Positions 42,329-52,152 of a stretch of 64,000 nt of DNA are shown piece after piece (positions within the stretch are counted from its first letter, which is position 1; each line of letters begins with the position of its first letter). Position numbers and translations under genes: made by a program. This DNA is from Roseomonas sp. E05 (lineage in GTDB: Bacteria; Pseudomonadota; Alphaproteobacteria; Acetobacterales; Acetobacteraceae). Location: positions 30,179 through 94,178 of the forward strand of contig NZ_JASIRT010000016.1 of the NCBI RefSeq assembly GCF_030063475.1. The letters run 5' to 3'. The notes under the pieces were generated by a model. It saw nothing but the letters and a program-made list of their open reading frames with translations. It was not told the origin of the DNA and searched no databases.

Positions 42329-44571
42329 CGTGGCGCGCCTCGCGCCCCCCGGGGCGGGGAAGCTGCCGGAAGGCGCCGCAGGCGGGCGCGGCGGCCGCCG
42401 CCGGCGGGCGGACTGCCCTGCAGGAGGTGGAACAGCATGCCGCCCGTCAGCGGCATGACTTCGGCCAGCCGCACCTCCACCGCCTGACCCAGCGCGAAGG
42501 ACAGGCGCGTGTAGCGGCCGGAAAGCCGATAGGCGGCTTCCTCGTGAGTCCATTGATCGTCCGGCAGGGAGGCCAGCGGCACGAGTCCGCTCGCACCATT
42601 CGTCGTCACCGTGACGAACAGGCCGAAGCGTGTCACGCCCGAAATGCGCGCGTCGAACATGCTGCCGACGCGGGACGCCATGTGGCTGGCCAGGTAGCGC
42701 TCCACGGCCTCGCGCTCGGCGGCGGCGGCGCGCCGCTCGGTGCGGGTGATGTGCTCGGCGGTGTCGGGCAGACGCTCCGCCTCCTCCTCGCGCAGGGCGT
42801 CGGCCGTTCCAAGCCCGAGTCCGCGGATCAGCGCCCGGTGCACGACGAGATCGGCATAGCGGCGGATCGGGCTGGTGAAATGGGCGTAGCGCGGCAGGGC
42901 GAGGCCGAAATGGCCGATGTTCTCCGGGCTGTAGGCCGCCTGCGACTGGGCGCGCAGCACCGTCTCATGCACCAGCCGCTCCTCGGGGCGGCCACGCACG
43001 CGCTCCAGCACCTGCGCGAAGTGGCGGGGGCGCAGCTCGCCGGCGGCCGGGAGATCCAGCTCCATGGAGTCGAGGAACTGCCGCAGGGCTTCCAGCTTCT
43101 CGTCGGAGGGGCGGTCATGCACGCGGTAGAGCAGGGGCTGGCGGCGCCGCTCCAGTTCCTCGGCGGCGCAGACATTGGCGGCCACCATGAACTCCTCGAT
43201 CAGCCGGTGGGCGTCGAGCTTCAGGCGGGGGATGACGTCGCGGACCTGGCCCTGCTCGTCCATCAGCACGCGGCGTTCGGGCAGGTCGAGATCCAGCGTG
43301 CCGCGCCGTTCCCGCGCCGAGAGAAGGCAGCGGAAGGCGCCAAAGAGATGCGCGACCTGCTGCGGCGGCACGGGCGTGCCGGCCGTCCCTTCCCAGGCGG
43401 CCTGGACCTGCTCGTAGGTGAGCCGCGCGGCGGAGCGCATCAGCCCGCGGCCGAAGCGATGGCCCGACTTCTGGCCCTGGGCATCGAAGCGCATCTCGAC
43501 GAAGAGGCAGCCGCGATTCTCGCCCGGCCGCAGGCTGCACAACCCGTTGGAAAGGGCCTCCGGCAGCATCGGCACCACGCGGTCCGGGAAATAGACGCTG
43601 TTGCCGCGCTGGCCGGCCGCCTGGTCCAGCGCGCCGCCGGGCTGGACGTAGTGCGCCACGTCGGCGATGGCGACCAGCACCCGCCAGCCCTCGCCGAGCG
43701 GCTCGGCCCAGACGGCGTCGTCGAAGTCGCGGGCGTCCTCGCCGTCGATGGTGACGAGGGGGACCTCGCGCAGGTCCTCGCGGCCCTGCAGCGCGACGGG
43801 CTGCGCCGCCTCGGCCTCCTGCACCGCCTCGGCGGGGAAATGATCGGGGATGCCATGGGCGTGGATGCACAGGACCGACACGGCGCGCGGAGCGTCCATC
43901 CGGCCCAGACGCTCGACGATGCGGGCCGGGCGGAGGCCGAGCGCACGGCCGGGCAGCGGCTCGGCCAGGACCAGTTCGCCGTCCTCGGCGCCGCCGGCTT
44001 CCCCGGCGGGGATCACCCAGTCGGCCTTCTCGCGCTTGCTCGTCGGCAGCAGCCGCCCGTCCTGATAGACGCCGAGGATGCGCGACGGCCCGCCGCTGCC
44101 CAGGCGCTTGAAGGTGCGCCCCTCATACTTTCCCGCCCCGATCGGCCGCAGCCGGGCCAGCACCCGCTCGCCATAGGCGAGGGCAGGCTGCCCCGGCCGC
44201 TCGGGCCGCATATAGACCAGGGGAGGGCGCCCGGGCCCTTCCCAGCCGACCGGGCGGGCCAGGGGATCGCCATCCGGATCGGTGCCGGAGACCTCGACGA
44301 CCGCCATGTCCGGCAGCTTGCCGCTCTCCCGCACCTGCCGGCCGCCGGCGCGCTGCAGCGCGCCCTCGTGCTCCAGTTCCCTCAGCAGCGCCCGCAGGGC
44401 GGGGCGCTGCTCGGCGGTCAGCCCGAAATGGCGGGAGATCTCGCTCTTGCCGACCCGCCCCGGCGCCTCCCGGATGAAGCGGCGCAACGCCTCGCGGGTA
44501 GGCAGGATGGCTGGGCCCGGCGACGCATCCCCTGGCCCTTTCGCGCCCGGTTCGTCGGGGCGCCCTGCCAT
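42325..44571 (-). CDS. rnr: Ribonuclease R
   Basis: A 748-residue 3'-5' exoribonuclease of the RNase II/RNB family, able to degrade structured RNA. An N-terminal winged helix (about residues 20-75), a cold-shock-like region, the RNB catalytic domain with VTIDGEDARDFDDAVWAE (metal-binding acidic residues), HFTSPIRRYADLVVHRAL, and a C-terminal S1 domain (GVTRFGLFVTVTTNGASGLVPL). The C-terminal basic tail GGGRRARLRRLPA is common. It begins 3 bp after topA, so the two are coupled. Confidence 0.95.
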   Translation of the reverse strand: MAGRPDEPGAKGPGDASPGPAILPTREALRRFIREAPGRVGKSEISRHFGLTAEQRPALRALLRELEHEGALQRAGGRQVRESGKLPDMAVVEVSGTDPDGDPLARPVGWEGPGRPPLVYMRPERPGQPALAYGERVLARLRPIGAGKYEGRTFKRLGSGGPSRILGVYQDGRLLPTSKREKADWVIPAGEAGGAEDGELVLAEPLPGRALGLRPARIVERLGRMDAPRAVSVLCIHAHGIPDHFPAEAVQEAEAAQPVALQGREDLREVPLVTIDGEDARDFDDAVWAEPLGEGWRVLVAIADVAHYVQPGGALDQAAGQRGNSVYFPDRVVPMLPEALSNGLCSLRPGENRGCLFVEMRFDAQGQKSGHRFGRGLMRSAARLTYEQVQAAWEGTAGTPVPPQQVAHLFGAFRCLLSARERRGTLDLDLPERRVLMDEQGQVRDVIPRLKLDAHRLIEEFMVAANVCAAEELERRRQPLLYRVHDRPSDEKLEALRQFLDSMELDLPAAGELRPRHFAQVLERVRGRPEERLVHETVLRAQSQAAYSPENIGHFGLALPRYAHFTSPIRRYADLVVHRALIRGLGLGTADALREEEAERLPDTAEHITRTERRAAAAEREAVERYLASHMASRVGSMFDARISGVTRFGLFVTVTTNGASGLVPLASLPDDQWTHEEAAYRLSGRYTRLSFALGQAVEVRLAEVMPLTGGMLFHLLQGSPPAGGGRRARLRRLPAASPPRGARGAPR

Positions 44572-44574
44572 GGA

Positions 44575-47274
44575 TCAGGCCTTGGCCTTGGCCGGGCTGC
44601 GCGCCGGCTTCGCCTTGGCCGTGGTCGCCTTGGCGCTGGCCTTACGGGCGGGCGCCTTGGCAGCGGCCTTCCGCGCCGGCTTGGCCTCCGTGGCGGTGGC
44701 CTCCGCAGCGGCCGCCTTGCGGGGCGCCGCCTTCTTCGCGCCCTTCTTGGCGCCGAGCGGCGGCAGCTTCTTGCCCTTCTCGGCCAGGAGGGTCACCGCC
44801 TGCTCCAGGGTGATGTCCTCCATCGGCAGGTTGCGCGGCAGGCTGGCCACCATGCCGGCATGCTGCGCATAGGGGCCGAAGCGCCCGCGCTTGATCTCCA
44901 CCGGCTCGCCATCCTTCGGATGCGGGCCGAGCGCCCGCACCTTGGCCTTGGCATCGGCCAGCAGCGCTACGGCGCGGTTGATGCCGATGGAGAGCACGTC
45001 GTCGTCGCGGTCGAGCGACTTGTAGATGCTGCCCATCTTCACATAGGGGCCGAAGCGCCCGATCGCGGCGCTGATCTCCTCGCCGGTCTCCGGGTGCACG
45101 CCGACGATGCGGGGCAGGGCGAGCAGGGCCAGCGCCCGTTCCAGCGTCAGGGAGTCGGGGTCCATGCCGCGCGCCAGGCTGGCGCGCTTGGGCTTGATCG
45201 CCTTGCCCTTGGCGTCGGTCTCGCCCTCGCCGAGCTGGACGTAGAGCCCGTAGGGGCCGCGCCGCAGCGTGATCGGGGCGCCCGTGACGGGATCGGTGCC
45301 GAGCTCCTTGATGCCGCCGGCCAGCGCCGCATCGGCCTCGCCCTCGCCGGCGACCGAGAGCGGGCGGGTGTGGCGGCATTCCGGGTAGTTGGAGCAGCCG
45401 ATGAAGGCGCCGTTGCGACCGAGGCGCAGGCCCAGCCGCCCCGTGCCACAGGCCGGGCAGGCGCGCGGGTCGCCGCCCTCGGCGGGCTGGGGGAAGAAGT
45501 GGGCACCAAGCTCCTCGTCCAGCGCGTCGATGACCTCGCTGATGGTGAGGTCCTTGGTGGCGGCGACGGCGGCGTTGAAGTCCTGCCAGAAGTCGCGCAT
45601 CACTTCGCGCCACTCGGCCCGGCCGCCGGAGATGTCGTCGAGCTGCTCCTCCAGCGCGGCGGTGAAGTTGGTGTCCACGTAGCGCTCGAAGAAGTTCACC
45701 AGGAAGGCGGTGACCAGCCGGCCACGGTCCTCCGGCATGAAGCGGCGCTTCTCCAGCTTCACGTAGTCGCGGTCCTGCAGGGTCTGCAGGATGGAGGCGT
45801 AGGTGGAGGGGCGGCCGATGCCCAGCTCCTCCATCTTCTTCACCAGCGAGGCCTCGGAATAGCGCGGCGGCGGCTGGGTGAAGTGCTGGTCGGCCTGGGC
45901 GGCGGTCAGCTTGGCCGGGTCCTTCTCGCGCATCGGCGGCAGGATGCGGCTGTCCTCGTCCTCGGCGCCGGCGGCGTCGTCCACGTCCTCGCGGTAGAGC
46001 TTCAAGAAGCCGTCGAAGGCGACCACGCTGCCGGTGGCGCGCAGGCGGACCTTGCCGGTGGCCTCGGCGAGGTCAACCGCCGTCTGGTCCAGCTCGGCGG
46101 ACTGCATCTGGCTGGCGACGGCGCGCTTCCAGACCAGCTCGTAGAGCCGGCGCTGCTCGGGGTTGAGGAAGCGGGCGACCTGCTCCGGGGTGCGGCTCAC
46201 CTCGGTCGGGCGGATCGCCTCATGCGCCTCCTGGGCGTTCTTCGCCTTGGAGGAATACTCGCGCGGCGCGGCGGGGATGTAGTCCGGCCCGAAGGCGTCC
46301 TTCACATGGTCGCGGATGGCGGACATCGCTTCCCGCGCCATCTGCACGCCGTCGGTCCGCATGTAGGTGATCAGGCCGACCGTCTCGCCCTGGATATCCA
46401 CGCCCTCATAGAGCTGCTGGGCCAGGCGCATGGTCTGCTGGGCGCCGAAGCCGAGCTTGCGCGAGCTTTCCTGCTGCAGGGTCGAGGTGGTGAAGGGCGC
46501 GGGCGGATTGCGCCGGACGCGCTTCTTCTCGATGCTGGCGACGGTGAAGGCGCCCGCCTCGACGGCGGCCTTGGCGCGCAGGGCGCTGGCCTCGTCCGGC
46601 AGGTCGAACTGCTCCAGCCGCTTGCCGTCCAGATGCGTCAGGCGGGCGGTGAACGGAGCGCCGAGCGCGGTCAGGAAGCGGCCCTCGACCGTCCAGTACT
46701 CGCGCGCCCGGAAGGCCTCGATCTCGGCTTCCCGCTCGCAGATCAGCCGCAGCGCGACCGACTGCACGCGGCCGGCCGAGCGGCTGCCCGGCAGCTTGCG
46801 CCAGAGCACGGGGGAGAGGGTGAAGCCGACCAGGTAGTCCAGCGCGCGGCGGGCCAGGTAGGCCTCGATCAGCGGCGTGTCGAGCTCGCGCGGATGCTCC
46901 AGCGCGTACTGCACGGCGCGCTTGGTGATTTCGTTGAAGGTGATGCGGTGGACCTGCACGCCCTTCAGCGCGCCCTTCTCCCGCAGCATCTGCTGGACAT
47001 GCCAGGAGATTGCCTCGCCCTCGCGGTCCGGGTCGGTGGCGAGGTAGAGGTTGCGCGCGCCCTTTACCGCCTTGGCGATGGCGGCCACCTGCTTCTCGCC
47101 CCGGTCCTCGGAGGACCAGTCCATGGCGAAATCCTCGTCCGGCCGCACGCTGCCGTCCTTGGCCGGCAGGTCGCGCACATGCCCGAAGCTGGCAAGGACG
47201 GTGAAGTCCTTCCCCAGATACTTGTTGATGGTCTTCGCCTTGGCCGGCGATTCGACGACGACGACGTCGGTCAT
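44575..47274 (-). CDS. topA: DNA topoisomerase I
   Basis: A 899-residue type IA topoisomerase that relaxes negatively supercoiled DNA. Toprim: VVVESPAKAKTI and LATDPDREGEAISWH (Asp triad). Catalytic tyrosine in GLITYMRTDGVQ. A single zinc ribbon is visible: CPACGTGRLGLRLGRNGAFIGCSNYPEC; further degenerate topoisomerase C-terminal repeats (GPYGLYVQLGEG, GRFGPYVKMG, GRFGPYAQH) lack the cysteines. The last 50 or so residues form a Lys/Ala/Pro-rich histone H1-like tail, common in high-GC bacteria, which should add DNA affinity. Start ATG 47274. Confidence 0.96.
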   Translation of the reverse strand: MTDVVVVESPAKAKTINKYLGKDFTVLASFGHVRDLPAKDGSVRPDEDFAMDWSSEDRGEKQVAAIAKAVKGARNLYLATDPDREGEAISWHVQQMLREKGALKGVQVHRITFNEITKRAVQYALEHPRELDTPLIEAYLARRALDYLVGFTLSPVLWRKLPGSRSAGRVQSVALRLICEREAEIEAFRAREYWTVEGRFLTALGAPFTARLTHLDGKRLEQFDLPDEASALRAKAAVEAGAFTVASIEKKRVRRNPPAPFTTSTLQQESSRKLGFGAQQTMRLAQQLYEGVDIQGETVGLITYMRTDGVQMAREAMSAIRDHVKDAFGPDYIPAAPREYSSKAKNAQEAHEAIRPTEVSRTPEQVARFLNPEQRRLYELVWKRAVASQMQSAELDQTAVDLAEATGKVRLRATGSVVAFDGFLKLYREDVDDAAGAEDEDSRILPPMREKDPAKLTAAQADQHFTQPPPRYSEASLVKKMEELGIGRPSTYASILQTLQDRDYVKLEKRRFMPEDRGRLVTAFLVNFFERYVDTNFTAALEEQLDDISGGRAEWREVMRDFWQDFNAAVAATKDLTISEVIDALDEELGAHFFPQPAEGGDPRACPACGTGRLGLRLGRNGAFIGCSNYPECRHTRPLSVAGEGEADAALAGGIKELGTDPVTGAPITLRRGPYGLYVQLGEGETDAKGKAIKPKRASLARGMDPDSLTLERALALLALPRIVGVHPETGEEISAAIGRFGPYVKMGSIYKSLDRDDDVLSIGINRAVALLADAKAKVRALGPHPKDGEPVEIKRGRFGPYAQHAGMVASLPRNLPMEDITLEQAVTLLAEKGKKLPPLGAKKGAKKAAPRKAAAAEATATEAKPARKAAAKAPARKASAKATTAKAKPARSPAKAKA

Positions 47275-47331
47275 GGCGGGTGTCGTGCGCTCTCTCATGG
47301 CCGCTTTGCGGTGGCGCCGCTTCGGCGGTGA

Positions 47332-48435
47332 CTATCGTAATCCACTGCGGATCACGCGGTTGCCCGGCAGGGTTTCTATCCGCCCATCCAGCTCAAGTTC
47401 CAGCAGGACAGCCTGTACCGCAGCGGACGACAGGTGGCAGGCCCGCACAAGCTCGTCAACCGTGACTGGTGAAGATCCTATCAGATCAAGGATTTGAGCG
47501 GCGCCCGATGGAAGGCCGGCCGGCGGGGGCGCGGCGGGCGATGCCTGGGCGGCGGGCGCCCGGCGGAACAGGGGTGCGGGACGGGGGGCCTCGGGGAGAT
47601 GCTCCAGCACGTCGGCGGCGCGCTCGGTCAGGTGCGCGCCCTGGCGCAGCAGGTCGTTCGAGCCGGCGCAGCGCGGGTCGAGCGGGCTGCCGGGCACGGC
47701 GAAGACCTCCCGCCCGGCTTCCAGGGCCAGGTTCGCCGTCATCAGCGTGCCGGAGCGGAGCGCCGCCTCGACCACCACCACGCCCAGGCTCAGCCCGGCG
47801 ATGATCCGGTTGCGGCGGGGAAAGTGGCGCGCGATCGGCGCGGTGCCGAGCGGCGCCTCGGCCACCACCGCGCCGCGCTCCGCGATGATGGACTGCAGCT
47901 CCGTGTGCTCCGGCGGATAGGCGCGGTCCAGCCCGCCGGGAATGACGGCAACCGTCGGCCCGAGGCGCAGCGCACCGAGATGGGCGGCACCGTCGATGCC
48001 GCGCGCGAGGCCGGAGGTGACCACAAGGCCGGCGGCCACCAGCGATTCGGCCAGCTCGCCTGCGAGGCGGCGGCCGAGGGTGGAGGCATTGCGCGCCCCG
48101 ACCACCCCCACCTGGCGGGCTGCCAGCAGGGCGGGATCACCGATGACGGCGATCGCGATCGGCGGATCTTCCAGCAGCGCCAGCAGGGGCGGATAGTCCG
48201 GCTCGCCCCAGAACAGGAAGCGGCCGCCCATGCCGTCCACCTCCTCCATCTCGCGCGCGACGGCGGCGGCGGAGGGTGGCCGGAAGGGCACGGCGCGGCG
48301 GGCGGAGAGCGCCGGCAGCGCCTCCAGCGCCGCCTCGGCGGTGCGGCAGCGCTCCAGCAGGCGGCGGAAGGTCATCGGGCCGATGCCGTCCGTCCGCGCG
48401 AGCCGCAGGCGCGCCAGCGCCTCCGAGGGGGTCAC
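47332..48435 (-). CDS. dprA: DNA processing protein DprA
   Basis: A 367-residue Rossmann-fold protein that loads RecA on incoming single-stranded DNA in natural transformation. Core motifs: VGVVGARNASTLGRRLAGELAESL, VTSGLARGIDGAAHLGAL, GLDRAYPPEHTELQ, PRRNRIIAGLSLGVVVVEAALRSGTLMTA and a C-terminal winged helix (TVDELVRACHLSSAAVQAVLLELELDGRI). An N-terminal helix-hairpin-helix part (LARTDGIGPMTFRRLL) is present. The start is GTG 48435, overlapping the plsY stop (GTGA). Confidence 0.93.
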   Translation of the reverse strand: MTPSEALARLRLARTDGIGPMTFRRLLERCRTAEAALEALPALSARRAVPFRPPSAAAVAREMEEVDGMGGRFLFWGEPDYPPLLALLEDPPIAIAVIGDPALLAARQVGVVGARNASTLGRRLAGELAESLVAAGLVVTSGLARGIDGAAHLGALRLGPTVAVIPGGLDRAYPPEHTELQSIIAERGAVVAEAPLGTAPIARHFPRRNRIIAGLSLGVVVVEAALRSGTLMTANLALEAGREVFAVPGSPLDPRCAGSNDLLRQGAHLTERAADVLEHLPEAPRPAPLFRRAPAAQASPAAPPPAGLPSGAAQILDLIGSSPVTVDELVRACHLSSAAVQAVLLELELDGRIETLPGNRVIRSGLR

Positions 48436-49019
48436 GTCTTGCGGCCGATCCGCGGCTCGGTGCCGGCCATCAGGCGCCGGATATTGTCCCGATGCCGGAA
48501 GATGATGAGCAGCGCCAGCACCAGGGCGAAGGCCGCGAGGTTCAGATCGCCCGCCAGCAGGGCGATCACCGGCGCGGCGCAGCAGGCCGCAAGCGCCGCG
48601 GCGGAGGAGATGCGCGTGATCTTCGCCATGGCCAGCCAGATCAGCGCGCAGATCAGGCCGAGCCACCAGGCGGCGGCGAGCAGCACGCCGGCGCCGGTCG
48701 CCACGCCCTTGCCGCCCCTGAAGCCCAGCCAGACCGGGAAGACATGCCCGGCCATGGCGCCGATGCCGGCCACGAACCCGGCCTCCCGGCTCCAGGCCGC
48801 CGCGCAGAGCAGGACCGGCACCACACCCTTCAGCACATCCAGCAGCAGGGTGGCGGCGGCCACCTTCCTGTTGCCGGTGCGCAGCACGTTGGTGGCGCCG
48901 ATATTGCCGCTGCCGACCTTGCGGATATCGCCCAGGCCGGCGGCGCGGGTCAGCAGCAGGCCATAGGGCACCGAGCCGGAAAGGTAGCCGAGCAGGGCGG
49001 CCAGGACGAGCGGCATCAT
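48432..49019 (-). CDS. plsY: Acyl-phosphate:glycerol-3-phosphate acyltransferase PlsY
   Basis: A 195-residue membrane enzyme that transfers an acyl group from acyl-phosphate to G3P, the first step of phospholipid synthesis. The three active-site motifs are GSVPYG, KVGSGNIGATNVLR, and GHVFPVWLGFRGGKGVATGAG, and the C-terminal RHRDNIRRLMAGTE. About five membrane segments. The start ATG 49019 overlaps the stop of the pyrC-like gene; a second ATG is the next codon. Confidence 0.95.
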   Translation of the reverse strand: MMPLVLAALLGYLSGSVPYGLLLTRAAGLGDIRKVGSGNIGATNVLRTGNRKVAAATLLLDVLKGVVPVLLCAAAWSREAGFVAGIGAMAGHVFPVWLGFRGGKGVATGAGVLLAAAWWLGLICALIWLAMAKITRISSAAALAACCAAPVIALLAGDLNLAAFALVLALLIIFRHRDNIRRLMAGTEPRIGRKT

Positions 49020-50302
49020 CCGAACACGCGCCGCCCGGCCTTCCAGGTGCCGAGCACCCGGCCCTCCAGGGCGCGGCCGTCGAAGGGAGAGTTCTGCGCC
49101 TTGCCCGGCAGCTTGCCGGCCTCGACCTTCCAGGCGCGCTCGGCGTCGAACAGCACGAGGTCGGCCGGGGCGCCGCGCGCCAGGCGGCCCGATTCCAGGC
49201 CAAGCAGCTTCGCCGGGCGGCAGGTCAGCAGCGCCAGGGCGTCGGCGAGGCGCAGGTCCTCCCCGTGCACCCGCGCCAGGGTGATGCCGAGCAGCGTCGC
49301 CAGCCCCGTGCCGCCGGCCGAGGCCTGGGCGAAGGGCAGGCGCTTGTCGTCCGGGTCGGCCGGCTGGTGGTCGGAGGCGATGGCGTCGATGGTGCCGTCC
49401 GCCAGGGCGGCGACCACGGCCAGCCGGTCCGCCTCCCGCCGCAGCGGCGGGGAGAGCTTGGCATAGGTGCGGAAGTCGCCGATCGCCGTCTCGTTCAGGT
49501 CGAAATAGGGCGGCGCGGTGTCGCAGGTGACGGCCAGCCCCTCGGCCTTGGCGGCGCGGATCAGGTCCAGCGCGGCGGCGGTGGAGACATGGGCGAAATG
49601 CACATGGCCGCGGGTGAGGCGGGCGAGGGCGACGTCGCGCGCCACCATCATGGCCTCGGCGGCGGGCGGGATGCCGGGCAGGCCGAGCCGGGTGGCCAGC
49701 TCGCCCTCGGTGGCGACGCCGCCGCGGGCGAGGGAGGGCTCCTCCGGGTGTTGCACCACGAAGGTGCCGAAGGCGCGGGCATAGGAGAGCGCCAGCCGCA
49801 TGGTGCGGGCCTCGGCGATGGCCTTGCTGCCGTCGCTGAAGGCGATGGCGCCGGCCTCGCGGAGCAGGCCGAATTCGGAGATCTCCTTGCCGGCGCAGCC
49901 CTTGGTGGCGGCGCCATAGGGCAGGATGCTCAGGCTGCCGGTCGCCTCGCCGCGCCGGAGCATGAACTGCAGCAGGGCGGCGTCGTCCAGCGCCGGCTGG
50001 GTGTCGGGCAGGGCGCAAAGCGTGGTGATGCCGCCCGCCGCCGCCGCCTCGGCCGCGCTCTCGATGGTCTCGCGATATTCCGCGCCGGGCTCGCCCAGGG
50101 CGGCGCGCAGGTCGATCAGGCCGGGGGCGAGCACGGCGCCGCCGCATTCCACCACCTCGGCGCCCTCGGGGATGCCGAGCGCCCCGCCATGGTCCACGAT
50201 GAGGCCGCGGCTGACCAGCAGGCTGCCCGGCGCATCCAGCCCCGCCGCGGGGTCGATCAGGCGGGCATTGACGAAGATGGTGTCGCGCATGGGGGTCATC
50301 AC
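49016..50302 (-). CDS. Dihydroorotase-like protein (pyrC'), probably non-catalytic
   Basis: A 428-residue amidohydrolase-fold protein encoded next to pyrB. Class I dihydroorotases have D-x-H-x-H followed by REPG at the first metal site; here the segment reads [14 protein letters not shown], so both histidines are missing. Other positions are partly kept ([33 protein letters not shown]). Such proteins, called PyrC' or PyrX, do not hydrolyse dihydroorotate but associate with aspartate carbamoyltransferase and are needed for its assembly or activity. The genuine dihydroorotase should be elsewhere in the genome. The start ATG overlaps the pyrB stop. Identity of the missing residues seen directly; role inferred. 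Confidence 0.88.
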   Translation of the reverse strand: MMTPMRDTIFVNARLIDPAAGLDAPGSLLVSRGLIVDHGGALGIPEGAEVVECGGAVLAPGLIDLRAALGEPGAEYRETIESAAEAAAAGGITTLCALPDTQPALDDAALLQFMLRRGEATGSLSILPYGAATKGCAGKEISEFGLLREAGAIAFSDGSKAIAEARTMRLALSYARAFGTFVVQHPEEPSLARGGVATEGELATRLGLPGIPPAAEAMMVARDVALARLTRGHVHFAHVSTAAALDLIRAAKAEGLAVTCDTAPPYFDLNETAIGDFRTYAKLSPPLRREADRLAVVAALADGTIDAIASDHQPADPDDKRLPFAQASAGGTGLATLLGITLARVHGEDLRLADALALLTCRPAKLLGLESGRLARGAPADLVLFDAERAWKVEAGKLPGKAQNSPFDGRALEGRVLGTWKAGRRVFG

Positions 50303-51243
50303 AGCCGGGCGTTCCGCCTCACGTTGCGGGAGAGGGTGTCGAGCACCGCCATGCGGACGGCGACGCCCATCTCCACCTGCTCGCCGATCACGCTGCGCGC
50401 CGGGTCGTCGGCGACGGCGCTGTCGATCTCGACGCCGCGGTTCATCGGGCCGGGATGCATGACGATGGCATCCGGCCTCGCATGGGCGAGCTTGGCCGCG
50501 TCCAGCCCGTAGAAGCGGAAATACTCCCGGGCGGAGGGCACCAGGCCGCCGGCCATGCGCTCCTTCTGCAGGCGGAGCATCATCACCACATCGGCCTCCG
50601 CCAGGCCGGCCTTCATGTCGTGGAAGACCTCGACGCCGAGCCGGTCCACCTCCGCCGGGATCAGCGCCGGCGGCCCGACGACGCGGACGCGGCAGTTCAT
50701 GGTGGTCAGCAGGTGGATGTTGCTGCGGGCGACGCGGCTGTGCAGCACGTCGCCGCAGATGGCCACGGTCAGGTTCTCCAGCCGGCCCTTGTGGCGGCGG
50801 ATGGTCAGCGCATCGAGCAGGGCCTGGGTCGGGTGCTCATGCGTGCCGTCCCCGGCATTGATGACGGCCGCATCCACCTTCTGGCTCAGCAGGGCGGGCG
50901 CGCCGGACTGGGCGTGGCGCACCACCAGCAGGTCGCAATGCATGGCGTTGAGGGTGGAGGCGGTGTCGAGCAGCGTCTCGCCCTTGTTCACGCTGCTGGT
51001 CGAGACGGACATGTTGATCACGTCCGCGCCCAGCCGCTTGCCCGCCAGCTCGAAGCTGGTGCGGGTGCGGGTGCTGTCCTCGAAGAAGAGGTTGATCAGC
51101 GTCTGGCCCTTCAGCAGGTCCCGCTGCGTCTTTCCGCTGCGGTTCAGGAGGGCATAGGACTCGGCCAGATCCAGGAGATCGGCGATGTAGGGCGGCTCCA
51201 GGCCCTGGAGGGCGAGGAGGTGCCGGTGAGGAAAGGGCAGCAT
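50299..51243 (-). CDS. pyrB: Aspartate carbamoyltransferase catalytic subunit
   Basis: A 314-residue transcarbamylase that makes carbamoyl-aspartate in pyrimidine synthesis. Carbamoyl-phosphate site: [40 protein letters not shown]; aspartate site near [10 protein letters not shown] and [12 protein letters not shown]. Neighbouring pyrC-like gene is coupled by ATGA, as expected for class A-type complexes of ATCase with dihydroorotase-like protein. No pyrI regulatory subunit is seen. Confidence 0.96.
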   Translation of the reverse strand: MLPFPHRHLLALQGLEPPYIADLLDLAESYALLNRSGKTQRDLLKGQTLINLFFEDSTRTRTSFELAGKRLGADVINMSVSTSSVNKGETLLDTASTLNAMHCDLLVVRHAQSGAPALLSQKVDAAVINAGDGTHEHPTQALLDALTIRRHKGRLENLTVAICGDVLHSRVARSNIHLLTTMNCRVRVVGPPALIPAEVDRLGVEVFHDMKAGLAEADVVMMLRLQKERMAGGLVPSAREYFRFYGLDAAKLAHARPDAIVMHPGPMNRGVEIDSAVADDPARSVIGEQVEMGVAVRMAVLDTLSRNVRRNARL

Positions 51244-51317
51244 CGAGGACCAGTCCGGCTAGAGGCGGGGGACCATAACCACCCTGGCGCCCGGCCGGAA
51301 GGGGCGCCGGGCCGGGG

Positions 51318-51791
51318 TCACGCGCGGGGAGGGGCCGTGGCGTCCAGCGCGGCCTGCAGCATGTAGGCGGCGGCGGCGGCATCCACGGCCTTGGCGCGCT
51401 TGCTCCGCGTCAGGTCCGCCTCCTCGATCATCATGCGGTTCACGGCGGAGGAGGAGAGCCGCTCGTCCCACAGCGCCGCCGGCAGCTCGGTGGCGCTGGA
51501 GAGGGCGATGGCCCAGTCCTTCGCCGCCTGGGCGGCGGGGCCGAAGCTGCCGTCCAGCCCCAGCGGCAGGCCGACCACCAGCCCGCCCGCGCCCTCCCGG
51601 CGGGCGATGGCGGCGATCTCGGCGGCGTTGGCGCCGAGCTTCGCCCGGGCCATGCCGCGATAGGGGCTGGCCAGCATCAGGGAGACGTCGCTCAGCGCGA
51701 CGCCGATGATCCGCTTGCCGGGATCGAGGCCAATGAGCCTTTGACCCCGTGGCAGCGCGGCGCGAAGCTCGGTCAGGTTGATGATGGGCAT
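51318..51791 (-). CDS. ruvX: RuvX/YqgF family Holliday junction resolvase-like nuclease
   Basis: A 157-residue RNase H-fold protein; in E. coli YqgF matures the 5' end of 16S rRNA. Motifs: LIGLDPGKRIIGVALSD (catalytic Asp), GLVVGLPLGLDGSFGPAAQ, LWDERLSSSAVNRMMIE (Glu) and VDAAAAAYMLQAAL (Asp). Length usual. It precedes pyrB on the minus strand by 74 bp and is divergent from gatC across 68 bp. Confidence 0.93.
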   Translation of the reverse strand: MPIINLTELRAALPRGQRLIGLDPGKRIIGVALSDVSLMLASPYRGMARAKLGANAAEIAAIARREGAGGLVVGLPLGLDGSFGPAAQAAKDWAIALSSATELPAALWDERLSSSAVNRMMIEEADLTRSKRAKAVDAAAAAYMLQAALDATAPPRA

Positions 51792-51859
51792 GGCGGTGTT
51801 TATGGTCCGCCTCCGTTTGCGCGCAAACCTGACCTTTCACTCTCCGGAAGAAAAAAGAA

Positions 51860-52147
51860 ATGTCGCTCGACACCGCCACTGTCCGGCGCGTCGCTTCGTT
51901 GGCCCGCATCAGGGTTGAGGAGGACGAGTTGCCACGCCTTGAGGCCGAGCTGAACGGTATCCTGGGCTGGATCGAGCAGTTGCAGGCCGTGGACACCTCC
52001 AGCGTCGAGCCGATGGCCGGCGGCGGCAACCAGGCGCTGCGGATGCGCGAGGACCGCGTGACCGATGGCGACATCCAGGAGAAGGTGCTGGCCAACGCGC
52101 CCGACCGCGCCGGCGCCTTCTTCGCCGTGCCCAAGGTGGTGGAGTGA
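51860..52147 (+). CDS. gatC: Aspartyl/glutamyl-tRNA amidotransferase subunit C
   Basis: A 95-residue subunit that wraps GatA and GatB in the GatCAB complex, converting Glu-tRNA-Gln (and Asp-tRNA-Asn) to the amidated forms. Begins [19 protein letters not shown], with the usual [20 protein letters not shown] and end [12 protein letters not shown]. The A-rich GGAAGAAAAAAGAA precedes the start, giving a ribosome binding site. gatA starts in an overlap. Confidence 0.96.
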   Translation: MSLDTATVRRVASLARIRVEEDELPRLEAELNGILGWIEQLQAVDTSSVEPMAGGGNQALRMREDRVTDGDIQEKVLANAPDRAGAFFAVPKVVE

Positions 52148-52152
52148 GCCGC

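Noticed and set aside
42289..47331. A 1680-codon open frame on the + strand opposite rnr and topA
   Set aside because: It is antisense to two well-supported genes, rich in His, Arg and Gly from the third-position GC bias of the other strand, and contains no known domain.
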